A DNA stretch of 12,000 nt, from positions 1 through 12,000 of the forward strand of contig JAAXQD010000172.1 of assembly GCA_012974475.1 (NCBI GenBank), in the 5' to 3' direction. Source of the DNA: Desulfobacterales bacterium. GTDB lineage: Bacteria; Desulfobacterota; Desulfobacteria; Desulfobacterales; UBA11574. Made by a program: the position numbers and the translations under genes. Shown piece after piece: positions 5,697 to 12,000 of the stretch (position 1 is its first letter; each line of letters begins with the position of its first letter). The notes beneath the pieces were generated by a model, which was given only the letters and a program-made list of their open reading frames with translations, ran no database searches and was not told where the DNA came from.

Positions 5697-6810
5697 CGAA
5701 TACAACCTCCTCGATCTGCCGCGGGGTTATCAGCTTTCCGTCCATTCGTCCCAGAAAATCGATTTTTTTATCCGGCAGGATTCGCTCGATTTCTCTAACA
5801 TACTGGCCGAGATTCATCTCCACCACCACCACACGATTTACAGGGCCGGCTTTTTCCCGAATCAATTCCTCCGGCACCGGCCAGAGCGTTTTTAAAATGA
5901 GGAGCGAAACCGGTTTGCCGGATTTTTTTAAAGCGTTATATGCATCACGCCCGGCACGGCCGGTAATCCCATAGGCCAAAAGAAGCGTATCGGCATCTTC
6001 TTCCGGAAACGACTCGTGGAAACTGAATTCTGCAACCGCTGAAAGAAGCTTGGTGTTGAGTCTGTCCTGGATCCCGGCAATTTCATCGGAATCGGTGGTG
6101 ATGTACCCGTCAGGACCGTGGGTAGAAGACGTCTGGCGGACGATGGTCCGGCCGCCGATGGGTAAAAAATACGGCGTCCTGCTGTCCGAAGGCACCTCAA
6201 AAGGGATAAAAGGTCGTCCAGGAGGGGGTGATGAGCGATCGATTATCCTGGGTATCCCAAAAGCATCCATATCGATATTTTCGCGGGTCATGGCGATCTC
6301 TTTGTTGGACGCAATGAATACCGGACATCTGAATTCTTCAGCAAGATTAAAAGCCTCGACGGTCAGAGAATAACAGTCTTTGACATCCACAGGTGCCAGA
6401 ACAATTACAGGCAGTCCTCCACTGTTCCCCCAGCGCAGGAACTGAATGTCGCCGTCAGCACCCCGGGTGGCTGAACCGGTGGATGGACCGAGCCTCTGAA
6501 CATCCACAATGACAATGGGGATCTCGCTTCCGATGGCAAAGGAAATATGTTCGCTATAGAGGCTGATCCCCGGCCCTGACGTGGCGGTCATAACCTTCAA
6601 TCCCCCCATGGAGGCCCCCAGACAGTAACCGATCGAGGCAATCTCATCTTCCCCCTGAAGGCAGATGCCGCCCAAAGGCGGCAGAAGCTTGAGCAGGGCA
6701 TTAAAGATGGTTGTGGCCGGCGTAATGGGGTATCCGGCGAAGAAACGGCATCCTGAATCGACAGCCCCCCAGGCCATCGCTTCATTACCTTCCATAAGGC
6801 AAAAACCCAT
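5689..6810 (-). CDS. korA: 2-oxoacid:ferredoxin oxidoreductase subunit alpha (KorA type)
   Basis: A 373-residue subunit providing the pyrimidine-binding half of the TPP active site. The N-terminal domain (1 to about 225) has FAGYPITPAT (24-33), QGEDEIASIG (52-61), TATSGPGISL (75-84) and VDVQRLGPSTG (102-112), all typical of KorA/VorB alpha subunits; the C-terminal transketolase-like domain (about 272-373) has KTLWPVPEELI (307-317) and EMNLGQYVREIER (331-343). The ATG at 6810 has GGGAG 8 nt upstream. It is first in a two-gene unit with korB. The 164 nt between it and the cyclophilin gene are A/T rich and contain a TATACT hexamer on the minus strand but no good -35, so its promoter is unresolved. 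Substrate (2-oxoglutarate, branched-chain or other oxoacid) cannot be fixed by eye. Confidence 0.9.
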   Translation of the reverse strand: MGFCLMEGNEAMAWGAVDSGCRFFAGYPITPATTIFNALLKLLPPLGGICLQGEDEIASIGYCLGASMGGLKVMTATSGPGISLYSEHISFAIGSEIPIVIVDVQRLGPSTGSATRGADGDIQFLRWGNSGGLPVIVLAPVDVKDCYSLTVEAFNLAEEFRCPVFIASNKEIAMTRENIDMDAFGIPRIIDRSSPPPGRPFIPFEVPSDSRTPYFLPIGGRTIVRQTSSTHGPDGYITTDSDEIAGIQDRLNTKLLSAVAEFSFHESFPEEDADTLLLAYGITGRAGRDAYNALKKSGKPVSLLILKTLWPVPEELIREKAGPVNRVVVVEMNLGQYVREIERILPDKKIDFLGRMDGKLITPRQIEEVVFDV

Positions 6811-6974
6811 GTTAACACTCCCGGTTCGGCCAGGCCGAAATCAAAAAAGAAATGTTTAAAATTTCAATTCCCACAACAAATATCCTGTGCATCAATATAC
6901 ATATTCATTGATAGTATAATCCAAAATAATTTCTAAAATGCGAATCGGATTTCGGCTTGATTCTGACATGAGTC

Positions 6975-7814
6975 CTATTGCGAAGCCTTCCGGCGAATAG
7001 AAATAATTTTCACATCTTCAACCGGCTTGCTTCCGGAATCCACCTTGACTGCCCCGATCTTATTGACCACACTCATTCCTTTTACCACTCTGCCGAACAC
7101 GGTATGTTTGCCGGTCAACCAGTCCGTATCCACCAGATTGATGAAGAATTGCGATCCGTTGGTATTGGGTCCTCCATTGGCCATGGCCAGGGAACCGCGG
7201 ACCGGCGGATGGGCGGATCCGATATCGGAATAGACATAGCCTATATTTTCGTAAGCCTCTTTGAGGGTCAGGTTGCCGAGTCTGGCTTGAAATTCTTCTT
7301 TTCTTTGATCGAGATCTTCCTGAGATTTGATATTCATGGCTCGAAACACGGGCATAACAACGTTTTTCTGGAATTGCTCCTGGGTCTGGATCATCAAGAA
7401 AGGGTGTGGCCCCTTCTTCGGGTCAAAGGCTTTTATCTTGTCCAGATCCATGGCTTTGGCGTCTATTTCGTCCGCAAACGTATAGCCCGGCCCACCTTGT
7501 CCGTTACCCATCGGACAGCCGCCTTGGATCATGAAATCCTTGATCACCCGATGAAAATTTTGCCCGTCGTAATAGGGGCGTTTTGTCTGGTTGCCGGTTT
7601 TAGCATCTCTAAATTCCTTGGTGCCCTCGGCCAGTCCGATAAAGTTGGCGACTGTATTGGGGGTCTCCCTCTGGAAAAGTTCCACCTCGATATCGCCGAG
7701 GGTTGTTTGAATGACGCACACGGTATTTTCCTTCTGTTTTTTTTCGCTGGTCCATCCGATACCGGCGGTTAACATACACAGTAACATTCCGATTAAAACG
7801 ATCGATTTTTTCAT
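6975..7814 (-). CDS. Exported cyclophilin-type peptidyl-prolyl cis-trans isomerase
   Basis: 279 residues. An N-terminal signal peptide (MKKSIVLIGMLLCMLTAG, 1-18) predicts export to the periplasm; there is no proper lipobox. The cyclophilin fold begins at about 32 (VCVIQTTLGDIEVELF) and keeps the catalytic set: FHR (87-89), FMIQGG (94-99), MANGGPNTNGSQFFI (211-225) and DWLTGKH (231-237). Between YTFADEID (111-118) and RGSLAMANGG is a charged insertion of about 85 residues absent from the compact form; it contains FDPKKGPHPF and a helical stretch around 163-190. It should isomerise Xaa-Pro bonds in exported proteins. I chose the ATG at 7814 because AAAGGAAA lies upstream and the signal peptide starts there; the frame is open 37 codons further but without a ribosome site. 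Confidence 0.9.
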   Translation of the reverse strand: MKKSIVLIGMLLCMLTAGIGWTSEKKQKENTVCVIQTTLGDIEVELFQRETPNTVANFIGLAEGTKEFRDAKTGNQTKRPYYDGQNFHRVIKDFMIQGGCPMGNGQGGPGYTFADEIDAKAMDLDKIKAFDPKKGPHPFLMIQTQEQFQKNVVMPVFRAMNIKSQEDLDQRKEEFQARLGNLTLKEAYENIGYVYSDIGSAHPPVRGSLAMANGGPNTNGSQFFINLVDTDWLTGKHTVFGRVVKGMSVVNKIGAVKVDSGSKPVEDVKIISIRRKASQ

Positions 7815-7996
7815 TATTAACAAATTTCCTTTCATACGGACCAAGTTATCGATCCCGGAACCATAGCACACATTGTATGGAATTGTTAGTTCCAATGTTT
7901 TATGAAAATCCCCATCGCCTCGCATCCGGAATCTCCGCCTTGCTTCGACAAGCGGACGGTCAATTAAAAAATAATGCGTTTCCGATCCCCACCCCT

Positions 7997-8024
7997 TTGG
8001 TTAACATAAAGCGCTTGATATAAT
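7997..8024 (+). promoter_or_regulatory. Probable promoter of the glutamate dehydrogenase gene
   Basis: A consensus -10 TATAAT (8019-8024) lies 16 nt after TTGGTT (7997-8002, four of six -35 matches). The leader to the start codon would be about 80 nt. A second TATAAT at 8043-8048 lacks a matching -35. The divergent cyclophilin gene shares this 295-nt intergenic region. Confidence 0.5.
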
Positions 8025-8109
8025 AGATGTTGTATTGTTATATATAATGATTGGCACGTCGCGAATAACCCATGACAAACAAACGATGACCCGTGGAAAG
8101 GAGCGTGTT

Positions 8110-9360
8110 ATGGAAGATGCCCTTAATCCCTTTAAGATTGCCCAGCAGCAACTCGATGACGCTGCACAGCGGCTTGGTTTGGACCCTGCTATGCACGAAT
8201 TGCTTCGTTGGCCCATGCAGGAATTGAAAGTCACCCTTCCGGTAAAAATGGATGACGGTTTAACGAGAGTCTTTCATGCATTCAGAATCGCCTACAACAC
8301 CGCACGGGGGCCGGCCAAGGGCGGTATCCGATGGCATCCGGACGAGACTGTTGACACCGTACGTGCACTGGCAGCATGGATGACCTGGAAAACTTCGGTG
8401 GTCGACATCCCCCTGGGAGGGGGGAAGGGGGGAATCATTTGCAACCCCAAAGAGCTATCGGAAACTGAAAAGGAACGCCTTGCCCGTGCCTACATCCGTG
8501 CCATCGCACGGACACTCGGTGTAACCAAAGATGTGCCGGCGCCCGATGTCTATACCACACCCCAGATTATGGCTTGGATGATGGATGAATACGAAACCCT
8601 GGTGGGGGAAAAACATCCGGGAGTTATCACCGGGAAACCGCTTCCTCTGGGAGGTTCCCAGGGACGGGGGGATGCCACTGCCAGAGGCGGTATCTATGTG
8701 ACCCGGGAAGCCGCTCAGGTTCAGGGAATTGAACTTCAGGGCAACACCATGGCCGTACAAGGTTTCGGAAATGCCGGCCAATATGCTTCTCGACTCGGTG
8801 AAGAAATTCTGGGATTGAAACTCGTGGCTGCCTCGGATTCCAAAGGGGGTGTTTACAACCCCGAAGGAATTGCAGCAAAGGACCTTGTGGATTATAAATT
8901 GAACAACGGAGTGCTGAAAGGGTATCCGGGTGCCGATGAAATTTCCAATGAAGAGTTGCTGGAACTTGAGGTGACGGTATTATTCCCTTCGGCCCTTGAA
9001 AATGTGATTACAGAAAAAAACGCAGACAAGCTTCGTTGCAAAATTCTATGTGAACTGGCAAACGGACCCACCACCCCGGCTGCAGATGAGATCCTCTATG
9101 ATAACGGGGTCATCGTTCTTCCCGATTTTCTGGCCAATGCCGGCGGAGTTACCGTATCATACTTTGAGCAGGTGCAAAACACCTACAATTACTACTGGGA
9201 GTTAAAAGAAGTCCACAGAAGACTCGATGAAAAAATGACCAGCGCTTTCGCAGACGTATATGAAATGCACCTAAAGGAAAAAATCAACATGCGTCGGGCC
9301 GCCTATCTTGTATCGGTGGCCAGAGTGGCCGAGGCGTGCAGACTTAGAGGATGGGCATAG
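8110..9360 (+). CDS. gdhA: Glutamate dehydrogenase (Glu/Leu/Phe/Val dehydrogenase family)
   Basis: 416 residues, the usual size of the hexameric class. It interconverts glutamate and 2-oxoglutarate plus ammonium in the cytoplasm. The substrate domain carries lysines in GPAKGGIRWHP (68-77, Lys70) and MTWKTSVVDIPLGGGKGGI (91-109, Lys94 and Lys106), and Asp146 in DVPAPDV; the C-terminal Rossmann domain has QGFGNAGQYA (217-226) followed by LVAASDSKGG (238-247). NAD versus NADP use is not decided here. The ATG at 8110 has AAAGGAG 6 nt upstream, which beats a start 25 codons earlier lying close to the promoter. A promoter and an intrinsic terminator bracket the gene, so it is probably transcribed alone. 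Confidence 0.95.
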   Translation: MEDALNPFKIAQQQLDDAAQRLGLDPAMHELLRWPMQELKVTLPVKMDDGLTRVFHAFRIAYNTARGPAKGGIRWHPDETVDTVRALAAWMTWKTSVVDIPLGGGKGGIICNPKELSETEKERLARAYIRAIARTLGVTKDVPAPDVYTTPQIMAWMMDEYETLVGEKHPGVITGKPLPLGGSQGRGDATARGGIYVTREAAQVQGIELQGNTMAVQGFGNAGQYASRLGEEILGLKLVAASDSKGGVYNPEGIAAKDLVDYKLNNGVLKGYPGADEISNEELLELEVTVLFPSALENVITEKNADKLRCKILCELANGPTTPAADEILYDNGVIVLPDFLANAGGVTVSYFEQVQNTYNYYWELKEVHRRLDEKMTSAFADVYEMHLKEKINMRRAAYLVSVARVAEACRLRGWA

Positions 9361-9439
9361 CAGAGGATCGTAGATATTAGACTTGGACTGCGGATTTGAT
9401 TCCGGTTTGTCAAATTCGGCGCTCAATAATTATGTCTGT

Positions 9440-9466
9440 GCGTTTTGCGGCAAGATGCTTTTTTTT
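9440..9466 (+). terminator. Intrinsic terminator after the glutamate dehydrogenase gene
   Basis: GCGTTTTG (9440-9447) pairs with CAAGATGC (9451-9458) over eight positions with two G-U wobbles and a three-base loop, followed at once by eight T (9459-9466). It lies 80 nt after the stop codon. A further stem, CGGATTTGA/TCAAATTCG (9391-9399 with 9410-9418), precedes it but has no U-run. It separates the gene from the downstream ATP-grasp gene. Confidence 0.8.
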
Positions 9467-9533
9467 CTGCATTTTCACCATCCCAAGATAAGGGGCGATT
9501 TTCAATTTTCTCTTCTGGCTTCGGCTTGCCCCA

Positions 9534-11828
9534 TTGAGGAGGTTTATTATTAACGAACAGAAAGAGCTGGATCTGGTCAAAACCTACCGAATGTTCTCTA
9601 AATTGATGCGTTACCCGCATCTTCTCGAGTCAACACGAGAGATCTTTCTGTCAGCGCTGACGGAAAAAAACATCGTAACCGAGGAAAAGATCAGAAAGGA
9701 GGCTTTGGCGAAAATTCGCGCCAATGAACAAGATCCGGATGAGGAAAGTCTCCGGGAATATAGGGGCGCGATTATCGATCTTTATTTCGCCAATTCATTT
9801 AGCAAAGCGGAAATAGAGAACTATATCAACCTGGCCAGAAAACAGGACCGATTCAAAAATCTTAACAGAGTTATCAATAAGGAAGGAGCGACCTCCAGAA
9901 AAATCAAGCAGGCCCTCAAGGAATTCTGTGAGATTCCCATGGGCGGGCTCCATATTTCCCCCAACGAGGCTGAAGGCGCCAGAGTCGCGCTCATCAATCA
10001 CTTTATTTCCAATCAATTGCCGTTTATCGGCATCGCCAAAAATTACATCACCATCCGGGACATCGAAGAACTGGTGGACAATATATACTGGAGCCGGCGC
10101 CGGCCCGGAAAGGTCGGTGGAAAGTCCGCCGGCATGTTTCTGGCCTATAAAATCCTCGTGCCAAAGCTCACGCCGGGGGACTCTGAAATAGACCGTTACG
10201 TCAGAATTCCTGAATCTTATTATTTCAGCTCCGGCGTCTTTTCCGATTTCCTCGACTACAATAATCTTGAACGGTTTCACAGTCAAAAGTATAAGACCCG
10301 CGAAAAAATCGAAGAAGAGTATAGAAATATTGCCGAGCTGTTCAAAAAATCCACCTTCCCGCCGGACGTTGTCGAGGATTTCCGAAATTTCTTAATAAAG
10401 GTGGGAGAACATCCTCTGATCCTCAGATCCTCCAGCCTTCTGGAAGATAATTTCGGTCAGGCCTTTTCCGGCAAATATGATTCTTTTTTCGTGGCCAACC
10501 AGGGAGACCTGGAAAAGCGTCTCAATGAATTAATGTGGGGGCTCAAACAGGTCCACATGAGCACTTTCGGCCCCGGTCCGATTCTGTATCGCCGGAATCA
10601 TAACCTTCTCGATTTTGATGAAAAAATGAGTGTTCTGGTGCAAAAGGTCGTGGGTCGACGATTGGGTGACTATTTTTTCCCTTTTGCCGCCGGCGTCTGT
10701 TTTTCCTACAGTTCCTATGCATGGACACCCCGCATAAAAAAAGAAGATGGACTTGTCCGCCTTGTTTTCGGCCTTGGAACACGCGCTGTGGATCGAATCG
10801 GCCAGGACTATCCTCGAATGGTCCATCTGAGCCATCCCATGCTCCGGCCTGAGGTGGGGGTGGAACAAATTGTAAAATATTCCCAAAAGATCGCGGACGT
10901 GCTCAATCTTAAAACCGGCAGACTCGAATCGATCCCATATACAACCTTTTTGAAGGAAACACCGCATCCGGATCTCCATTTGGCTTTGGCGGTCAACCAG
11001 GACGGTCACCTTTCTCCGCCCATGTTCAAGGGACAGCCGATCAGCCATGAAAGGACCTGTCTTACCTTCGAAAATCTTCTTTCCAAAACGGTCTTCAGCC
11101 GCCTAATGAAAAAAGTTCTCCGTCAGCTCCAGGAAGCTTACGGACGGCCTGTGGATATCGAATTCGCTTGGGATGATGAGCAACTCTACATTCTCCAGTG
11201 CCGTTCCCTGGCCGTCAGTGAGGACATCGGACAGGTCCGGCTGCCGAAGGATCTCGATCAGAAACAAATCATCTTCACCAACAACCAGGTGGTTTCAAGC
11301 AGTATCATACCGGACATAGAATATGTTGTTTATGTGTGCCCGCAGGCATATGGCAAACTTGCCGCTTACGACGAAAAACTTGAAATCGGCCGCGTTATCA
11401 GCGGTATCAACAGACGCCTTCAGGATAAACGGTATGTGCTTTTCGGACCCGGGCGATGGGGGAGCAATGATATCAATCTCGGTGTCCGGGTCGGTTACGA
11501 GGATATCAACCATACGTTAATCTTAGGTGAAATTGCATTTGCAAAAGAAGGATATACACCGGAAGTGTCTTTTGGCACCCATTTTTTTAACGATCTTGTG
11601 GAAGCTCAAATCGCGCCGGTTGCTATTTTCCCTGATCAGGGCGATACAATATTCAAAGAAGAATTCTTCATGGGTGCACCCAATCAGCTATCCTCAATAG
11701 CCCCGGAGTTTGACGCATACCAAGCAGTTGTACACGTCGTCCATGCCCCGTCCTCCAATGAAGGCCGGTTTCTGCAAGTCTATCAGAACAATGAAACGCA
11801 AGAGGGAATCGGTTTTCTTGGAAAGTAA
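9534..11828 (+). CDS. PEP synthase/PPDK-like ATP-grasp protein lacking the phosphohistidine and PEP domains
   Basis: 764 residues if started at TTG 9534. Residues 1-190 are helical and charged, unrecognised. About 193-560 is a pyruvate,phosphate dikinase/PEP-synthase nucleotide-binding domain: KVGGKSAGM (193-201), LILRSSSLLEDNFGQAFSGK (295-314), MSVLVQKVVG (365-374), FGLGTRAVDR (412-421) and DIEFAWDDEQLYILQCRS (541-558). True PEP synthase would continue with the swivelling His domain and TIM barrel; instead about 200 residues follow with FGPGRWGSND (637-646) and SFGTHFFNDLVE (679-690). It may phosphorylate or bind something else; function unknown. GAGGAGG (9536-9542) lies just inside the TTG start, so translation may begin at an in-frame ATT (9549) or at ATG 9591. 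Confidence 0.85.
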   Translation: MRRFIINEQKELDLVKTYRMFSKLMRYPHLLESTREIFLSALTEKNIVTEEKIRKEALAKIRANEQDPDEESLREYRGAIIDLYFANSFSKAEIENYINLARKQDRFKNLNRVINKEGATSRKIKQALKEFCEIPMGGLHISPNEAEGARVALINHFISNQLPFIGIAKNYITIRDIEELVDNIYWSRRRPGKVGGKSAGMFLAYKILVPKLTPGDSEIDRYVRIPESYYFSSGVFSDFLDYNNLERFHSQKYKTREKIEEEYRNIAELFKKSTFPPDVVEDFRNFLIKVGEHPLILRSSSLLEDNFGQAFSGKYDSFFVANQGDLEKRLNELMWGLKQVHMSTFGPGPILYRRNHNLLDFDEKMSVLVQKVVGRRLGDYFFPFAAGVCFSYSSYAWTPRIKKEDGLVRLVFGLGTRAVDRIGQDYPRMVHLSHPMLRPEVGVEQIVKYSQKIADVLNLKTGRLESIPYTTFLKETPHPDLHLALAVNQDGHLSPPMFKGQPISHERTCLTFENLLSKTVFSRLMKKVLRQLQEAYGRPVDIEFAWDDEQLYILQCRSLAVSEDIGQVRLPKDLDQKQIIFTNNQVVSSSIIPDIEYVVYVCPQAYGKLAAYDEKLEIGRVISGINRRLQDKRYVLFGPGRWGSNDINLGVRVGYEDINHTLILGEIAFAKEGYTPEVSFGTHFFNDLVEAQIAPVAIFPDQGDTIFKEEFFMGAPNQLSSIAPEFDAYQAVVHVVHAPSSNEGRFLQVYQNNETQEGIGFLGK

Positions 11829-11874
11829 GATTAAAGACATCTATCACGCCTGCTCAAAAAACTGTACGTGTTCA

Positions 11875-11890
11875 GGGGGTGCACTCCCCC
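11875..11890. repeat. GC-rich hairpin between convergent genes
   Basis: GGGGG (11875-11879) and CCCCC (11886-11890) enclose TGCACT; outside them GTG and CAC can pair across an internal loop. Read leftward, a T-run (complement of 11855-11860) follows only about 14 nt later, so it is an atypical terminator for the gene entering from the right edge. Read rightward there is no T-run. Confidence 0.4.
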
Positions 11891-11917
11891 GCTTCACTCC
11901 GGTGTTTACGTGTCTGG

Positions 11918-12000
11918 TTATTTCAATAACTTAGCAGTGTTTTTCTTAAACCCTTTACCTATGCGCTTTTTCTTGCTATACTTTTTTCGTTGTTTTACCA
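11918..12000 (-). CDS. C-terminal fragment of a Lys/Arg-rich reading frame
   Basis: On the minus strand an open frame enters from the right edge and runs 26 full codons to a TAA at 11918-11920. The tail is strongly basic (…KKYSKKKRIGKGFKKNTAKLLK), as in nucleic-acid-binding or ribosome-associated tails, but no family is recognised. It would be convergent with the ATP-grasp gene, with the GC hairpin between them. The frame is short and lies in A/T-rich DNA, so it may be spurious. Confidence 0.3.
   Translation of the reverse strand, partial: VKQRKKYSKKKRIGKGFKKNTAKLLK

Noticed and set aside
6978..7772. Long plus-strand open frame of 264 codons opposite the cyclophilin gene
   Set aside because: It is antisense to a clearly conserved gene, lacks a ribosome site and shows no family motifs.
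7878..7894. Inverted repeat TGGAA-N7-TTCCA upstream of the cyclophilin gene as an operator
   Set aside because: Only five base pairs and no second copy; expected by chance in DNA of this composition.
7999..8005. GGTTAAC in the glutamate dehydrogenase promoter as another BirA half-site
   Set aside because: No inverted partner lies 14-16 nt away, and GTTAAC occurs singly elsewhere in the window (for example 6811-6816).

Overview
The window looks like chromosomal DNA of an anaerobic, sulfate-reducer-like deltaproteobacterium (Desulfobacterales type). The grounds are a KorAB-type 2-oxoacid:ferredoxin oxidoreductase with a fused beta-gamma subunit, an ECF biotin transporter behind a class II BirA, an uncharacterised small Cys-rich protein and an orphan PEP-synthase-like ATP-grasp protein. 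This placement is inferred from gene content and protein flavour; no phylogenetic marker is present. Most of the window is core metabolism. No CRISPR array, prophage, defence island or complete insertion sequence was seen.

Left part (1-437): the last 35 codons of an unrecognised rightward gene end inside a bidirectional terminator. Facing it is a leftward tRNA operon, tRNA-Lys(UUU) then tRNA-Glu(UUC), with a clear promoter (TTGACA, 17 nt spacer, TAGAAA) and its own U-tract terminator.

Biotin salvage operon (438-3493, leftward): birA, bioY, bioM and bioN are packed with overlaps or tiny gaps. Together they encode a complete dedicated ECF biotin importer (S component BioY, ATPase BioM, transmembrane BioN) and the bifunctional biotin ligase/repressor BirA. 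A two-half-site BirA-type operator (TTGTTAACC, 14 nt, GGTTAACGA) lies just upstream of birA. This implies that biotin represses both its own uptake and BirA synthesis.

Region 3494-4400 is mostly non-coding. It holds several inverted repeats, a candidate structured RNA ending in a U-run, and one convincing small leftward gene for an 81-residue six-cysteine protein.

Energy and carbon genes (4400-7814, leftward): korA and korB overlap by 8 bp. KorB carries the TPP and Fe-S core plus a C-terminal gamma domain, so two polypeptides supply three classical subunits; no ferredoxin-like delta gene is adjacent. Upstream lies an exported cyclophilin-type peptidyl-prolyl isomerase with a long insertion.

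Rightward genes (8110-11828): a hexameric-type glutamate dehydrogenase with promoter, strong Shine-Dalgarno sequence and intrinsic terminator; then a large protein with a PEP synthase/PPDK-type ATP-grasp domain but no phosphohistidine or PEP domain, with an ambiguous start that may be AUU. Functionally, KorAB and glutamate dehydrogenase could meet at 2-oxoglutarate, but KorAB's substrate is not fixed by sequence. At the right edge, a Lys/Arg-rich reading frame enters from outside and stops, with a GC-rich hairpin between it and the convergent ATP-grasp gene.
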